Positions 34,717 to 42,409 of a stretch of 64,000 nucleotides of DNA are shown here, one piece after another (position 1 is the first letter of the stretch; each line of letters begins with the position of its first letter). The position numbers were made by a program, and so were the translations under genes. The notes beneath the pieces are model-generated. The model saw only the letters and a program-made list of their open reading frames with translations, searched no databases and had not been told where the DNA came from. Source of the stretch: Halorussus aquaticus (GTDB lineage Archaea > Halobacteriota > Halobacteria > Halobacteriales > Haladaptataceae); NCBI RefSeq assembly GCF_024218795.1, contig NZ_CP100403.1, positions 124,001-188,000 of the forward strand, read 5' to 3'.

Positions 34717-35082
34717 ATGCCACGAATCAAAAATTGGACGCAGAAGAGCCGTACCCCGAAACTAGCGTATTGGAATACAGAGACCAACGCGCATGCGGTG
34801 CTTCACCGAGCGCCAAACTCATACGCCCACAAGTGGCGTGCCGCGATTCTCGTCGATGGCTATCCAGTGTGGTCGCGTGGATTCGCGACGAAGGAAGCCA
34901 CATCGCTTCGCGACGAACTCCAAAAGCGCCCCCACCCTGAACTACCCTGTCCAGAGTGTCCAAACGACGACGTCGTCGTCGGCCAGAAGAGTGCCGACGG
35001 TGCCAAAGTCCAACGGTGGTTCGAGTGTCGAGAGTGTGGCTACGAAAGCCGCTCAGCAATCATCTACGGCCCCGAGCGCTGA
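34717..35082 (+). CDS. Zinc-ribbon accessory protein (DUF7568-like)
   Basis: Starting at MPRIKNWTQK (34717) gives 121 residues. There is a WNTETNAHAVLHRAPNSYAHKWRAAILVDGYPVW beta-rich core (key YAHKWRAAILVDGY) and a C-terminal zinc ribbon CPECPNDDVVV...CRECGYES. From memory it resembles DUF7568. Likely nucleic-acid binding; function unknown. Confidence 0.72.
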   Translation: MPRIKNWTQKSRTPKLAYWNTETNAHAVLHRAPNSYAHKWRAAILVDGYPVWSRGFATKEATSLRDELQKRPHPELPCPECPNDDVVVGQKSADGAKVQRWFECRECGYESRSAIIYGPER

Positions 35083-35179
35083 TTCTCAACTGTTAGAGCA
35101 AATGACGGAGCACTCAGAGGAATCAAATTGACCGGTGGGTTCAAGTCGCTGCGTAAGGAATTCTTACGTAGAACTGCCA

Positions 35180-35443
35180 ATGAGTACTGACGACCCTGAA
35201 GTCACGACGGTTACCTCGAAGGGACAGATCACGATCCCGAGTCGGCTTCGCAAACAGTTCGGCCTCGAAAAGGGGACGAAGCTGATGGTCGTCCCGACAG
35301 ACTACGGTCTGGTCTTGAAGAAACTCGAACTCCCCTCAGTCGAAGAGTTCCAGCACCGAGTCGAAGAGCGATCGGAAGAGGTCGATCTCTCCATGGATGA
35401 GGTCACCCAGTTGGTCCACGACGCGCGGAGCGCCGATGAATGA
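35180..35443 (+). CDS. AbrB/SpoVT-type antitoxin (VapB-like)
   Basis: Starting at MSTDDPE (35180) gives 87 residues. The swapped-hairpin AbrB motif VTTVTSKGQITIPSRLRKQFGLEKGTKLMVV (key TSKGQITIPSRLRKQ) is unmistakable, followed by a helical C-terminal tail that would bind the toxin. The stop overlaps the PIN gene start (ATGA), as in VapBC operons. Confidence 0.92.
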   Translation: MSTDDPEVTTVTSKGQITIPSRLRKQFGLEKGTKLMVVPTDYGLVLKKLELPSVEEFQHRVEERSEEVDLSMDEVTQLVHDARSADE

Positions 35444-35853
35444 GAGCCGTTCTCGATACGAACGTCCTCATTTCAAGCGTCATCGCAACTGGTGTCCCCC
35501 ACGACGTGGTCGTCAAGGGGTTCAATAGCGAGTATGAGATTATCGTGTCCGTCGCGACGCTGACTGAGTTTCGAGAAACGCTGTTGAAATACCCAGAGAA
35601 GTTCCACATGGACGAAGAAGACGTCCAGCAGGAGGTCGAAACAATCCGGTATTACGCAGAGTTCGTCGACCCAGACGAGGACATCACAGCGGTTGATGAT
35701 GATCCCGATGACGACAAATTTCTTGAGGCCGCCGTGGCGGGTCACGTGGACTATCTCGTTTCTGGCGATCGGCATCTACTCGATCTCGACTCCTTCCAAG
35801 GGATCGACATTGTCGACCCGAGAACGTTCTACGAGTATCTGACCGCCCGCTAG
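35440..35853 (+). CDS. PIN-domain toxin (VapC-like ribonuclease)
   Basis: A 137-residue PIN domain. Acidic catalytic residues are seen in RAVLDTNVLIS (D), TLTEFRETLL (E), DPDDDKFLEAAVAG (D) and LVSGDRHLLDL (D). Such proteins cleave RNA, usually initiator tRNA or rRNA, when not bound by the AbrB partner. It is coupled to the antitoxin by a 4-nt overlap. Family type COG1569. Confidence 0.92.
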   Translation: MRAVLDTNVLISSVIATGVPHDVVVKGFNSEYEIIVSVATLTEFRETLLKYPEKFHMDEEDVQQEVETIRYYAEFVDPDEDITAVDDDPDDDKFLEAAVAGHVDYLVSGDRHLLDLDSFQGIDIVDPRTFYEYLTAR

Positions 35854-35987
35854 TCAACGTGTACTGGTGTCGGCGACCCACGTCGTCAGAGATCAATCAC
35901 GTAATCCATGTACTCTGATACAGCGGGTAGAATACAGGTGGTGGCCACTCTATCGCTGAACCCACCGAAAAGTGGTATATTGTCGTC

Positions 35988-36434
35988 TTATGTAGCGACG
36001 CTGAATTCGTCGAACAGCGCGATGACCCGCTGTTCGATTTCGTCACGGATTTCGCGCACTCGCTCCAAGTCCGCTCCATCGGGATCGTCGAGCGCCCAGT
36101 CGCGCACATCGACAGCACTCCCAACCTCGCCGACATCCAGCGTGGAACAGCCCATCGTCGCAACGTAATCACACGATTGGAGTTCATCGATCGTGATTTC
36201 GCGCGGAGTTCGATCAGAGAGGTCGAACCCCGCTTCGTCCATCACCTCGATCACTTCCTCATGGACGTGGTCGGCTGGCTGTGTCCCGCCAGTCAGAATC
36301 TCGACCCGGTCGTCGAGACCACGGCGGTCGCGTTCGCGTTCTGCGAACGCCGTGGACATCTGGGAACGGCCAGCGTTCTGGACGCACATGAAGGCGATAC
36401 GAATCGGTTCAGCCGAATCAGTATTCGTGGACAT
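35988..36434 (-). CDS. arsC: Arsenate reductase, low-molecular-weight phosphatase fold
   Basis: A 148-residue protein with the P-loop CVQNAGRSQM (Cys17, Arg23), then GTQPADHVHEEVIEVMDEAGFDLSDRTPREIT (key ADHVHEEVIEVMDEAG) and WALDDPDG near the C-terminus carrying the general acid Asp. It reduces As(V) to As(III) using thioredoxin-type thiols. It lies 15 nt downstream of the Acr3 gene in an arsR-acr3-arsC operon. Confidence 0.92.
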   Translation of the reverse strand: MSTNTDSAEPIRIAFMCVQNAGRSQMSTAFAERERDRRGLDDRVEILTGGTQPADHVHEEVIEVMDEAGFDLSDRTPREITIDELQSCDYVATMGCSTLDVGEVGSAVDVRDWALDDPDGADLERVREIRDEIEQRVIALFDEFSVAT

Positions 36435-36449
36435 TGGCTTGTGTAGTGA

Positions 36450-37616
36450 TTAGTCGTCGTTCGTGGTCGGTTCAGGAGCAGATGGATCGGGACTTCCAGT
36501 CTCGGAGTCAGCCCAGTCGAATTTCCGCTGGAAATAGAGCGCGACGTTGACCAGCGCGAGTAAGACCGGCACCTCGATGAGCGGGCCGATGACGGTCGCG
36601 AAGGCAACACCGGAGCCGACGCCGAACACCGCCACCGCGACCGCGATCGCCAGCTCGAAATTGTTCGAGGCAGCTCTGAACCCGATCGCGGTCGTCGTCG
36701 AGTAGTCCGCACCGATGCCGCGCCCCATGCCGAAGCTCACGAAGAACATCACCACGAAGTAGATCGTCAGCGGCACCGCGATCAACAGGACGTCTCCCGG
36801 CGCGGCGATGATGTTCTCGCCCTGCGTGGCGAACATCACGATGATGGTGAACAGCAGCGCGACCAGCGTCAGGGGGTCGATCTTCGGGATGAACACCTCG
36901 TCGTACCACTCCTCGCCCTTGGTTCGGGTCCCGATATAGCGGGTGAGAAAGCCTGCCGCGAAGGGAATCCCGAGGAAGACGACGATTGCCTCGAACACTT
37001 GCATCGGCGTGATGTCGAAGGTAGTAATCCCGGCGACGAGCGTCTCCATGCCCAGTAGCGGGGGCAGAAACAGCGCGAAGAACCAGACGTACACCCCGTA
37101 GGTAATGATCTGGAACAGGCTGTTGAACGCGACCAACCCGGTCACGTATTCGGTCGAACCCTCGGCGAGTTCGTTCCAGACGAGCACCATCGCGATACAT
37201 CGAGCCATTCCGATGAAGATGAGTCCAAGGAAGAACTCAGGACGGGCCGGCAGGCCGGGAACGAGCCCACTGAAGAAGACGACCGCCAGCGCGAACATCA
37301 GGGTGGGACCGATGAGCCAGTTCTGGATGAGACTCAGCCCGAGCACCCGCCAATTGCTGAGCACTGTCGGAAGCTGCGAGTAGTCCGCCTTCGCCAGCGG
37401 TGGGTACATCATCAACACGAGTCCGATTCCCACGAGGTGGAGGTTCTGGATCGGCTCAGTCACCGACGGTGCAACGTAGCCCAGTCCCACGCCAATCGCC
37501 ATCGCGCCGAAGATCCAGACGGTGAGGTACTTATCGAGGAAGTCCATCGACCGCGGGTCACCACAGCTCTCACAGCTACAGTTCGGCCCATGGTCGTGAG
37601 TGGCGACGTTACTCAT
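36450..37616 (-). CDS. acr3: Acr3-family arsenite efflux permease
   Basis: A 388-residue membrane protein with ten helices. The family's essential Cys lies in GMARCIAMVLVWNELAEGS; other Acr3 signatures are MYPPLAKADY and IGFRAASNNFELAIAVAVAVFG. The N-terminus adds a short Cys-rich stretch (CSCESCGDP), possibly a metalloid-capturing tail. It exports As(III) using the proton gradient. The start overlaps arsR by 8 nt. Confidence 0.95.
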   Translation of the reverse strand: MSNVATHDHGPNCSCESCGDPRSMDFLDKYLTVWIFGAMAIGVGLGYVAPSVTEPIQNLHLVGIGLVLMMYPPLAKADYSQLPTVLSNWRVLGLSLIQNWLIGPTLMFALAVVFFSGLVPGLPARPEFFLGLIFIGMARCIAMVLVWNELAEGSTEYVTGLVAFNSLFQIITYGVYVWFFALFLPPLLGMETLVAGITTFDITPMQVFEAIVVFLGIPFAAGFLTRYIGTRTKGEEWYDEVFIPKIDPLTLVALLFTIIVMFATQGENIIAAPGDVLLIAVPLTIYFVVMFFVSFGMGRGIGADYSTTTAIGFRAASNNFELAIAVAVAVFGVGSGVAFATVIGPLIEVPVLLALVNVALYFQRKFDWADSETGSPDPSAPEPTTNDD

Positions 37617-38007
37617 CGCTCACGCTCCCTTCGAGGACGGTCACGAGGGCGACCGCGCGGTTGGTCGCCCGATACTTCTTCCAGCGCCCATCCTTCCGCC
37701 CGTCGACGAGGCCCGCGTCGACGAGCGCCGAGAGAGCATGGCTGAGCCCGCTCTCGCTCACGTCGACGACTGCGTGCAATTCACAGACGCAGAGTTCCTC
37801 CTGGGCCGCGACGAGCACACGCACGAGCGTGTAGCGCGTCTCGTTGGCGAGCGCCGAAAGGACGTCGAGTTCAGCATTCACCTGCGGTGCTCCGAGTGCT
37901 GCTTCGAGCGTGCCGAGTTCGTCGAGCCGACGCTCGACGTCCTCGCTGCGACACTCCCCGAGTTCGTCGTCGAGATAGCGTCGTAATCGGTCGGTGGCTT
38001 GTGCCAT
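37609..38007 (-). CDS. arsR: ArsR-family repressor of the ars operon
   Basis: A 132-residue regulator. The winged helix (about residues 45-115) includes ELCVCELHAVVDVSESGLSHALSAL, with the CVC metalloid-binding cysteines in the first recognition-domain helix (ELCVC motif). It should repress arsR-acr3-arsC until As(III) binds. A probable operator lies 11 bp upstream of its start and a second, perfect palindrome lies at the divergent ridA-like gene. Confidence 0.92.
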   Translation of the reverse strand: MAQATDRLRRYLDDELGECRSEDVERRLDELGTLEAALGAPQVNAELDVLSALANETRYTLVRVLVAAQEELCVCELHAVVDVSESGLSHALSALVDAGLVDGRKDGRWKKYRATNRAVALVTVLEGSVSDE

Positions 38008-38017
38008 TAGCGTATAC

Positions 38018-38037
38018 TTGAGAAACGATTCAATTAG
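38018..38037. promoter_or_regulatory. Probable ArsR operator at arsR
   Basis: TTGAGAAACGATTCAA plus TTAG, matching the centre of the perfect palindrome at 38123-38146 (TTGAAAAACGATTCAA, one difference). The start codon of arsR is 11 bp away, so binding would cover the transcription start. Confidence 0.7.
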
Positions 38038-38122
38038 TGCTTTCGATTACGAGCGAGCGTACCCGAACAACGCACCCCAATAGCTATACACAGGCGTTCG
38101 GTTGAAGACCGATCGAACTAAG

Positions 38123-38146
38123 TTAGTTGAAAAACGATTCAACTAA
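38123..38146. promoter_or_regulatory. Perfect palindrome, probable ArsR operator at ridA-like gene
   Basis: Arms TTAGTTGAA (38123-38131) and TTCAACTAA (38138-38146) are perfect inverted repeats around AAACGA. It ends 3 bp before the ATG at 38150, consistent with control of a leaderless transcript. Confidence 0.75.
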
Positions 38147-38149
38147 CAC

Positions 38150-38572
38150 ATGTCGAGCGAATCAACCACCCGAACCCGTGTCGTCTCGCGTGCAAGTGAC
38201 ACCACTCGCAAACAACGCGACGGAACCGAGTTTACGGGCGCATTCGGCCAGCGAACCGGTGATTCCGATCTCCTCTTCGTCGAGGGACAACTCCCGGAAC
38301 GGGATGGAACAGTGGAAAGCGAGGACTCTGCGTCGAAGCAGCTAGAACGCTGCCTGGAGAACCTCGAATCCGTCCTCACTCAGCACGGGCGGACCGCTGA
38401 GAACGTGCTCCAGGTGACCCTGTACCTCGCGGACATGGACGCGTACGAGCAGGTGAACGAGACGTACGAGCAGTACTTCGAGGAGACCTATCCCGCGCGG
38501 ACAACGGTCGGCGTCTGTGACCTGCTCGGCGGTGCCGCAGTCACCGTCGACGCCGTCGTCGCCGTCGAATAA
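38150..38572 (+). CDS. RidA/YjgF-family protein
   Basis: A 140-residue RidA-family protein: LLFVEGQLPERDG, KQLERCLENLESVLTQHG, VLQVTLYLADMDAYEQVNE, YPARTTVGVCDLLGG (with the conserved Arg) and the C-terminal VTVDAVVAVE. RidA hydrolyses reactive enamine/imine intermediates; here it is divergent from arsR and shares a matching operator, so it may be arsenic-induced (inference). It bears an N-terminal basic extension of about 20 residues. Confidence 0.88.
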   Translation: MSSESTTRTRVVSRASDTTRKQRDGTEFTGAFGQRTGDSDLLFVEGQLPERDGTVESEDSASKQLERCLENLESVLTQHGRTAENVLQVTLYLADMDAYEQVNETYEQYFEETYPARTTVGVCDLLGGAAVTVDAVVAVE

Positions 38573-38709
38573 CGACAACAGACGGCTGCGAATACCATAC
38601 GAGGGCTGTTTCTACCAATGAAGAGTGTCGTCAGGGTAACTAGATCGACGACGTCACGGTATTGTTCAAGGGCGATGAAGGCGTGAGTCACGCATTCTAA
38701 AGCGGGAAA

Positions 38710-39670
38710 TCAGACGATGACGACGTTGAACACGACACCAACGACGATCCCAATCGTGACGACAGTACCAGCGTAGACGAACAACAGCCGGCGCTCGAAG
38801 AGCTTATTCAACAGGATCAGGTTCGGAATGCTCACGCCCGCGCCACCGACAACGAACGCGAGGACGGTCCCGATAGCAATCCCCTGTTCACTCAGGGACG
38901 CCGCGATGGGGAGCATCCCGCTGAGGCTGATGTAGACCGGCGCACCGGCCACCGCCGCCAGTGGCACGGCCAGCGGATTCTCAGAACCAAGGACGGCGTG
39001 GAGGACATCGACGGGGACAACGCCGTGAATCAGCGCCCCGAGCGTCATCCCCAGAATGAGGTACGGGAGCGTATCGACGAAGAACGACCACGCTTCACGT
39101 GCGGCCGTCTCGACGTGCTGCCTGTGCGACTGGTTCGCCGTGACGGAACTACCTGCACAGCAGTCAGCCGTCCCACCGTCCGTTGCGACGGCCTGATTCG
39201 TCTCCTCAACGACACGGACATCTTTGACGTGCTCGGCCAATCCCAGCCGTCCAATGACGATGCCACCGATGATAGCGGCAACGAACGTGATGAGGACGTA
39301 GTAGACAGTGACTTCAATTCCGAAGAGACCGATAAGCAGGAGGATAGCGATCTCATTGACGAGTGGCGATGCGAGCAGGAACGAGAACGCGAGTCCGAGC
39401 GGTGCCCCCTGCTTGGAGCAACCCGGCGAGGACGGGAACCGTCGAACACGAGCAGAACGGCGTGACAGCTCCTAATCCAGCGGCAGCGACGTTGCCTGTT
39501 CCTTCATCGTGGCCGCGGAGCTTGCGCTCGACTTTCTCCGGGGGTAGGTACTCTTGTGCGAGGCCCACGAGGAACGAGGCCCCGATGAACAGCGGGACGA
39601 GAATGACGGCGAGATGGAGGAAGTAATCCCAGGAATCCAAGAGTGCCTCGCCAAGACCTGGTGGAAGCAT
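38710..39670 (-). pseudogene. ArsP/SO_0444-type permease gene broken by 1-nt frameshift
   Basis: The N-terminal part ([40 protein letters not shown]) runs from 39670 and the C-terminal part ([52 protein letters not shown]) ends at 38710. Both belong to the DUF318/ArsP permease family, but they are in different frames. The run of five C at 39405-39409 (plus strand) should be four to keep GCA GGG GCA CCG in frame. The repaired product has about 319 residues. Proposed role: efflux of metalloid or metal; currently inactive unless the shift is a sequencing error. Confidence 0.82.
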
Positions 39671-39671
39671 C

Positions 39672-40055
39672 TTAGGCGTCCTCCTGGATCGCGTGAGCGA
39701 GGTCGAGTAGTTCGAAGACCGCGGTGTCGGCGATACGGTAGTAGCTCCACTTCCCCTTCTTCCGCGATTTCACCAGGCCTGCCTCTTTCAGCTTCCGGAG
39801 GTGCGTGGCGACGGTCGATTGTGGGGCGTCGAGGACGACCTGTAATTCACAGCCACAGCACTCTGAATCACGGAGCGCCTCGAGAACGCGGAGTCGATCT
39901 TCATTTCCGAGGGCTTTGAAGACAGTCTCCTGACCGGCGACATCCTGTTCAGATGGCCGGACGTCTTGTAAGGCGGCAATCCGGGCCGCTGGATCATCGT
40001 AGAGCCGTTCGAGTGCATCCTGGGCATCCTCCGGCGGTGACTCTGTTTCAGACAT
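39672..40055 (-). CDS. ArsR-family regulator, second copy
   Basis: A 127-residue winged-helix repressor: [20 protein letters not shown], then [24 protein letters not shown] with a Cys cluster (CCGCEL) for metal sensing, and a wing [10 protein letters not shown]. The permease follows 1 nt downstream, so it probably controls that gene. Its Cys spacing differs from the arsR at 37609, suggesting a different ligand or affinity. Confidence 0.9.
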   Translation of the reverse strand: MSETESPPEDAQDALERLYDDPAARIAALQDVRPSEQDVAGQETVFKALGNEDRLRVLEALRDSECCGCELQVVLDAPQSTVATHLRKLKEAGLVKSRKKGKWSYYRIADTAVFELLDLAHAIQEDA

Positions 40056-40076
40056 ATTGGAATTGTACGGTTTGGT

Positions 40077-40220
40077 TTATTCGCAGCAGGGTTCCGACTC
40101 GGATTCTGCGGAGTCAGATTGGTCTTCTTCGATAGTGGGGCCGCAGCAATCTGCCTCATCATCCTGGTTGTAGCGGTCTACGAGCCGATTCCAGATGCGA
40201 TCGAGAGTGCTCTGAGCCAT
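40077..40220 (-). CDS. Small acidic protein with two Cys-Cys pairs
   Basis: A 47-residue frame starting MAQSTLDRIWNRLVDRY and ending SEPCCE, with DCCGPT in the middle (two vicinal Cys pairs). In-frame ATGs up to 40229 would add three residues. It lies 21 bp upstream of the second arsR on the same strand, so it heads that operon. Vicinal Cys pairs bind As(III), Cd or Hg; a small metalloid chaperone or sink is inferred. Too short for standard gene finders. Confidence 0.6.
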   Translation of the reverse strand: MAQSTLDRIWNRLVDRYNQDDEADCCGPTIEEDQSDSAESESEPCCE

Positions 40221-40331
40221 CACCATCATATTGTATTTTCTCGATTCGTCTTAAAGATTGGGACTCATTCCCCGAGCGGGGTCCGACGAACACGCAAGTC
40301 TGTCGTGACAGTCGAAGGGGTGTTAGTTGAA

Positions 40332-40371
40332 TTAACCAACAAGAGGCCGTTTCACTGCTGCTGTTGGTTAA
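40332..40371. repeat. Palindrome repeat 3
   Basis: Perfect arms TTAACCAACA (40332-40341) and TGTTGGTTAA (40362-40371), 20-bp spacer. It lies between the arsenic cargo and accessory block II, 79 bp before the next start. Confidence 0.85.
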
Positions 40372-40390
40372 CACTGGGTGCGACTGGTGG

Positions 40391-40420
40391 TTTTTGAGCG
40401 CCCGAGAGGGGCGCGGGCGC
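40391..40420 (+). promoter_or_regulatory. T-tract/GC-hairpin leader element g
   Basis: TTTTT then GCGCCC (40398-40403) and GGGCGC (40415-40420). A GAGGTGA ribosome-binding site follows at 40437-40444 and the ATG is at 40450. Confidence 0.65.
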
Positions 40421-40449
40421 GAGCAGACGTGCCCCCAGAGGTGACCAGA

Positions 40450-40869
40450 ATGGAAGATGCAGACCAGACGACAGCGTACCGGCTAACGATTACCGTCGAC
40501 GGCGTCGATCTCCCCGTCGACGAGGACGTGCGCCATGCACTCCTCGACGATATTCGCGTAGCGGTCCGAGACCGGCTCGGGGAGCGTCACGGCGTCGAGG
40601 TCGACCAGGACGATATCACCGTCGCGACGGGCTATCGGTATGTACAGGTTCCGGCAGAGTGTCCGCTCTGTAGCGAGCGTCTCGACCTCCTGAGCGTCCA
40701 CCTTGATAACGAGAACGGCGCGTACGCAAGTGCGATGTGTTCCAGTGTCCACTGCGAGTGGAGCGGTGACGCCGTCTATCGAATCGTCGATCTCGAGGGC
40801 AGTGAAAGCGACGCCGTCGAGAGCAGTGTCCTGACCGGCGATATCACGCCGAATTACTCTCCCTACTGA
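40450..40869 (+). CDS. Zinc-binding accessory protein
   Basis: Starting at MEDADQTT (40450; a ribosome-binding site GAGGTGA sits just upstream) gives 139 residues. A beta-rich N-terminus is followed by CPLCSERLDLL and CSSVHCEWSG, a C-x2-C...C-x4-C ribbon. It overlaps the next gene by one base. No family recognised. Confidence 0.72.
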   Translation: MEDADQTTAYRLTITVDGVDLPVDEDVRHALLDDIRVAVRDRLGERHGVEVDQDDITVATGYRYVQVPAECPLCSERLDLLSVHLDNENGAYASAMCSSVHCEWSGDAVYRIVDLEGSESDAVESSVLTGDITPNYSPY

Positions 40870-41144
40870 TGAATTCGATGGAAGACACATCCACGTTCAC
40901 GCGTATCGAGCCGATCTGCCCCCGTGACGACTGCGAATCTCACCTTGGCATCGGGAAACCCATCTACGCTGGTGAGCAGACCGACATTGCCTACGCCGAT
41001 GTGTGGTGTCTCGACGAGGAATGCTCGTTCACTGCCTGCGCGCAGTTCGCACTCGTCGATCTTCTTCACGAAGAGGCAGACTCACAGACGAGTCTCGTCC
41101 ACGCCGGAGAGATCGAACCACTTGAGGCACGATATCAGCTGTGA
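40869..41144 (+). CDS. Zinc-ribbon accessory protein
   Basis: A 91-residue protein with CPRDDCES and CLDEECSF pairs that can form one zinc ribbon, then a helical C-terminus (ACAQFALVDLLHEEAD). It is coupled to the upstream zinc protein by a TGATG overlap, and palindrome repeat 4 begins 2 bp after its stop. Function unknown. Confidence 0.7.
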   Translation: MNSMEDTSTFTRIEPICPRDDCESHLGIGKPIYAGEQTDIAYADVWCLDEECSFTACAQFALVDLLHEEADSQTSLVHAGEIEPLEARYQL

Positions 41145-41145
41145 A

Positions 41146-41187
41146 TTAACCAACATCAGGAGCGGCAAAGCTGCTATTGTTGGTTAA
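41146..41187. repeat. Palindrome repeat 4
   Basis: Perfect arms TTAACCAACA (41146-41155) and TGTTGGTTAA (41178-41187), 22-bp spacer. It lies between the two zinc-protein genes and the DUF932-like gene. Confidence 0.85.
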
Positions 41188-41196
41188 CGTGGTGTT

Positions 41197-41221
41197 GTTT
41201 TTGCGCCCGGGAGAGGGGCGC
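41197..41221 (+). promoter_or_regulatory. T-tract/GC-hairpin leader element h
   Basis: TTTTT then GCGCCC (41203-41208)/GGGCGC (41216-41221). It is followed by GACGCAGTCGC (41227-41237, also at 58367-58377) and GAGGTGA (41261-41267), which fixes the ATG start at 41273. Confidence 0.65.
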
Positions 41222-41272
41222 GAGACGACGCAGTCGCGGATCGATGAGCGTTCTTGATTCGAGGTGACCGAA

Positions 41273-42322
41273 ATGAAAGACCCAAAGTCCAGAACCATCT
41301 TCGCTGGCGTCGACGGACGTACCGACACCGAACTCCCTGAGTGGTATCGGGAGCGTCGCGGAGGCGTAGAGTCCGTGACGTTCGCGGAGGCGATCCGAGA
41401 CCTCCCCCAGGCCGTCGAGACCACCGTGGCGTACCAGAACCCATTCACCGACGAGTGGGTCGAGACGGAGCGCTTCAACGCGCTCGTCGAGCCGAGTCGA
41501 GCTCGTGAACAGGCGACCGCAGGGGAGGCTGAAATGGATTCTCTCTTCCATATCCCGACCGACTCGTACTCGATCATCAACCCGGTCGACGTGTACGGCC
41601 CGCTGGAAGAGATCCTTCGCGAGGAGACCATCGATGGGACGCCGCTGGGCGACGTGATGTTCGGGGAAATTCGGCGCTACCGAGGTGGGGGCGAAGTCCA
41701 CATGGACATTATGTTCGATGGCCTCGAGGTGCGCCTCCCCGGCCGATCAGACCCGATCACGATGGGCGTCACGTCGGGCTACGACTTCTTCGGCGAGCAC
41801 GCCGTCTACGTGGAGGGGTTCGCCCAGGACGGCTACTGCTCGAACACGATGCGCTCGCTCACCGACAAGGAGGTCATCAAGCACGTCGGCGGCGTCCGGA
41901 ACTTCCGGATCTGGTGGGAGGAGATCCTCGCACAGGTCGAACTCGTCGCCGACGACCTCTTCGAGTTCATTCGTGACGCTCAGGAGATCGACCTCGACTT
42001 CTCGGAACTCCCGTTCACCGTCACAGAGTTCTACAGCCTGCTGGGCTTCCCGGACTACCTGGCCGAGCGCGCTGCAGGCGATGCAGAAGCAAATGCGGCA
42101 TCATCCTTCGAGATCGATGTGTGGACGCTACATTCCGGCGACACGTACGCGCTGACGCATTTCTTCCAGGGCAAGGAGGGAGCGTCCCTCGATCAGTACG
42201 TCGGCATCGTCAACGACATCCTGTTCAACCCCGAAGGCACCATCGAGCGCGTCAGTGACGACCTGCAAGAGAGGGTCGACCAGTTCGAGGAACGCGAGGA
42301 TGCGCTCCGCGGGTGGTTCTAG
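41273..42322 (+). CDS. DUF932-like accessory protein
   Basis: The start ATG at 41273 follows GAGGTGA by 5 nt; a GTG at 41264 lies inside that site and is rejected. The 349-residue protein has FHIPTDSYSIINPVDVYGPLEEIL, GEIRRYRGGGEVHMDIMFDG, and GYCSNTMRSLTDKEVIKHVGGV, resembling the plasmid/phage DUF932 family (pattern of N-terminal substrate-like segment, then C-x-N-T-x-R). DUF932 proteins are linked to plasmid and phage biology with unknown activity. Confidence 0.72.
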   Translation: MKDPKSRTIFAGVDGRTDTELPEWYRERRGGVESVTFAEAIRDLPQAVETTVAYQNPFTDEWVETERFNALVEPSRAREQATAGEAEMDSLFHIPTDSYSIINPVDVYGPLEEILREETIDGTPLGDVMFGEIRRYRGGGEVHMDIMFDGLEVRLPGRSDPITMGVTSGYDFFGEHAVYVEGFAQDGYCSNTMRSLTDKEVIKHVGGVRNFRIWWEEILAQVELVADDLFEFIRDAQEIDLDFSELPFTVTEFYSLLGFPDYLAERAAGDAEANAASSFEIDVWTLHSGDTYALTHFFQGKEGASLDQYVGIVNDILFNPEGTIERVSDDLQERVDQFEEREDALRGWF

Positions 42323-42409
42323 GACGCGATGAGCTGACCCTACAGCTTCTCGGTCTATCACATTACTCAACACGCTAACTCGAGAATATCCACCACATGA
42401 AATGAATCG

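Noticed and set aside
38573-38709. Small gene between ridA-like gene and permease
   Set aside because: Only short shadow frames are present; I see no ribosome-binding site or motif and call nothing there.
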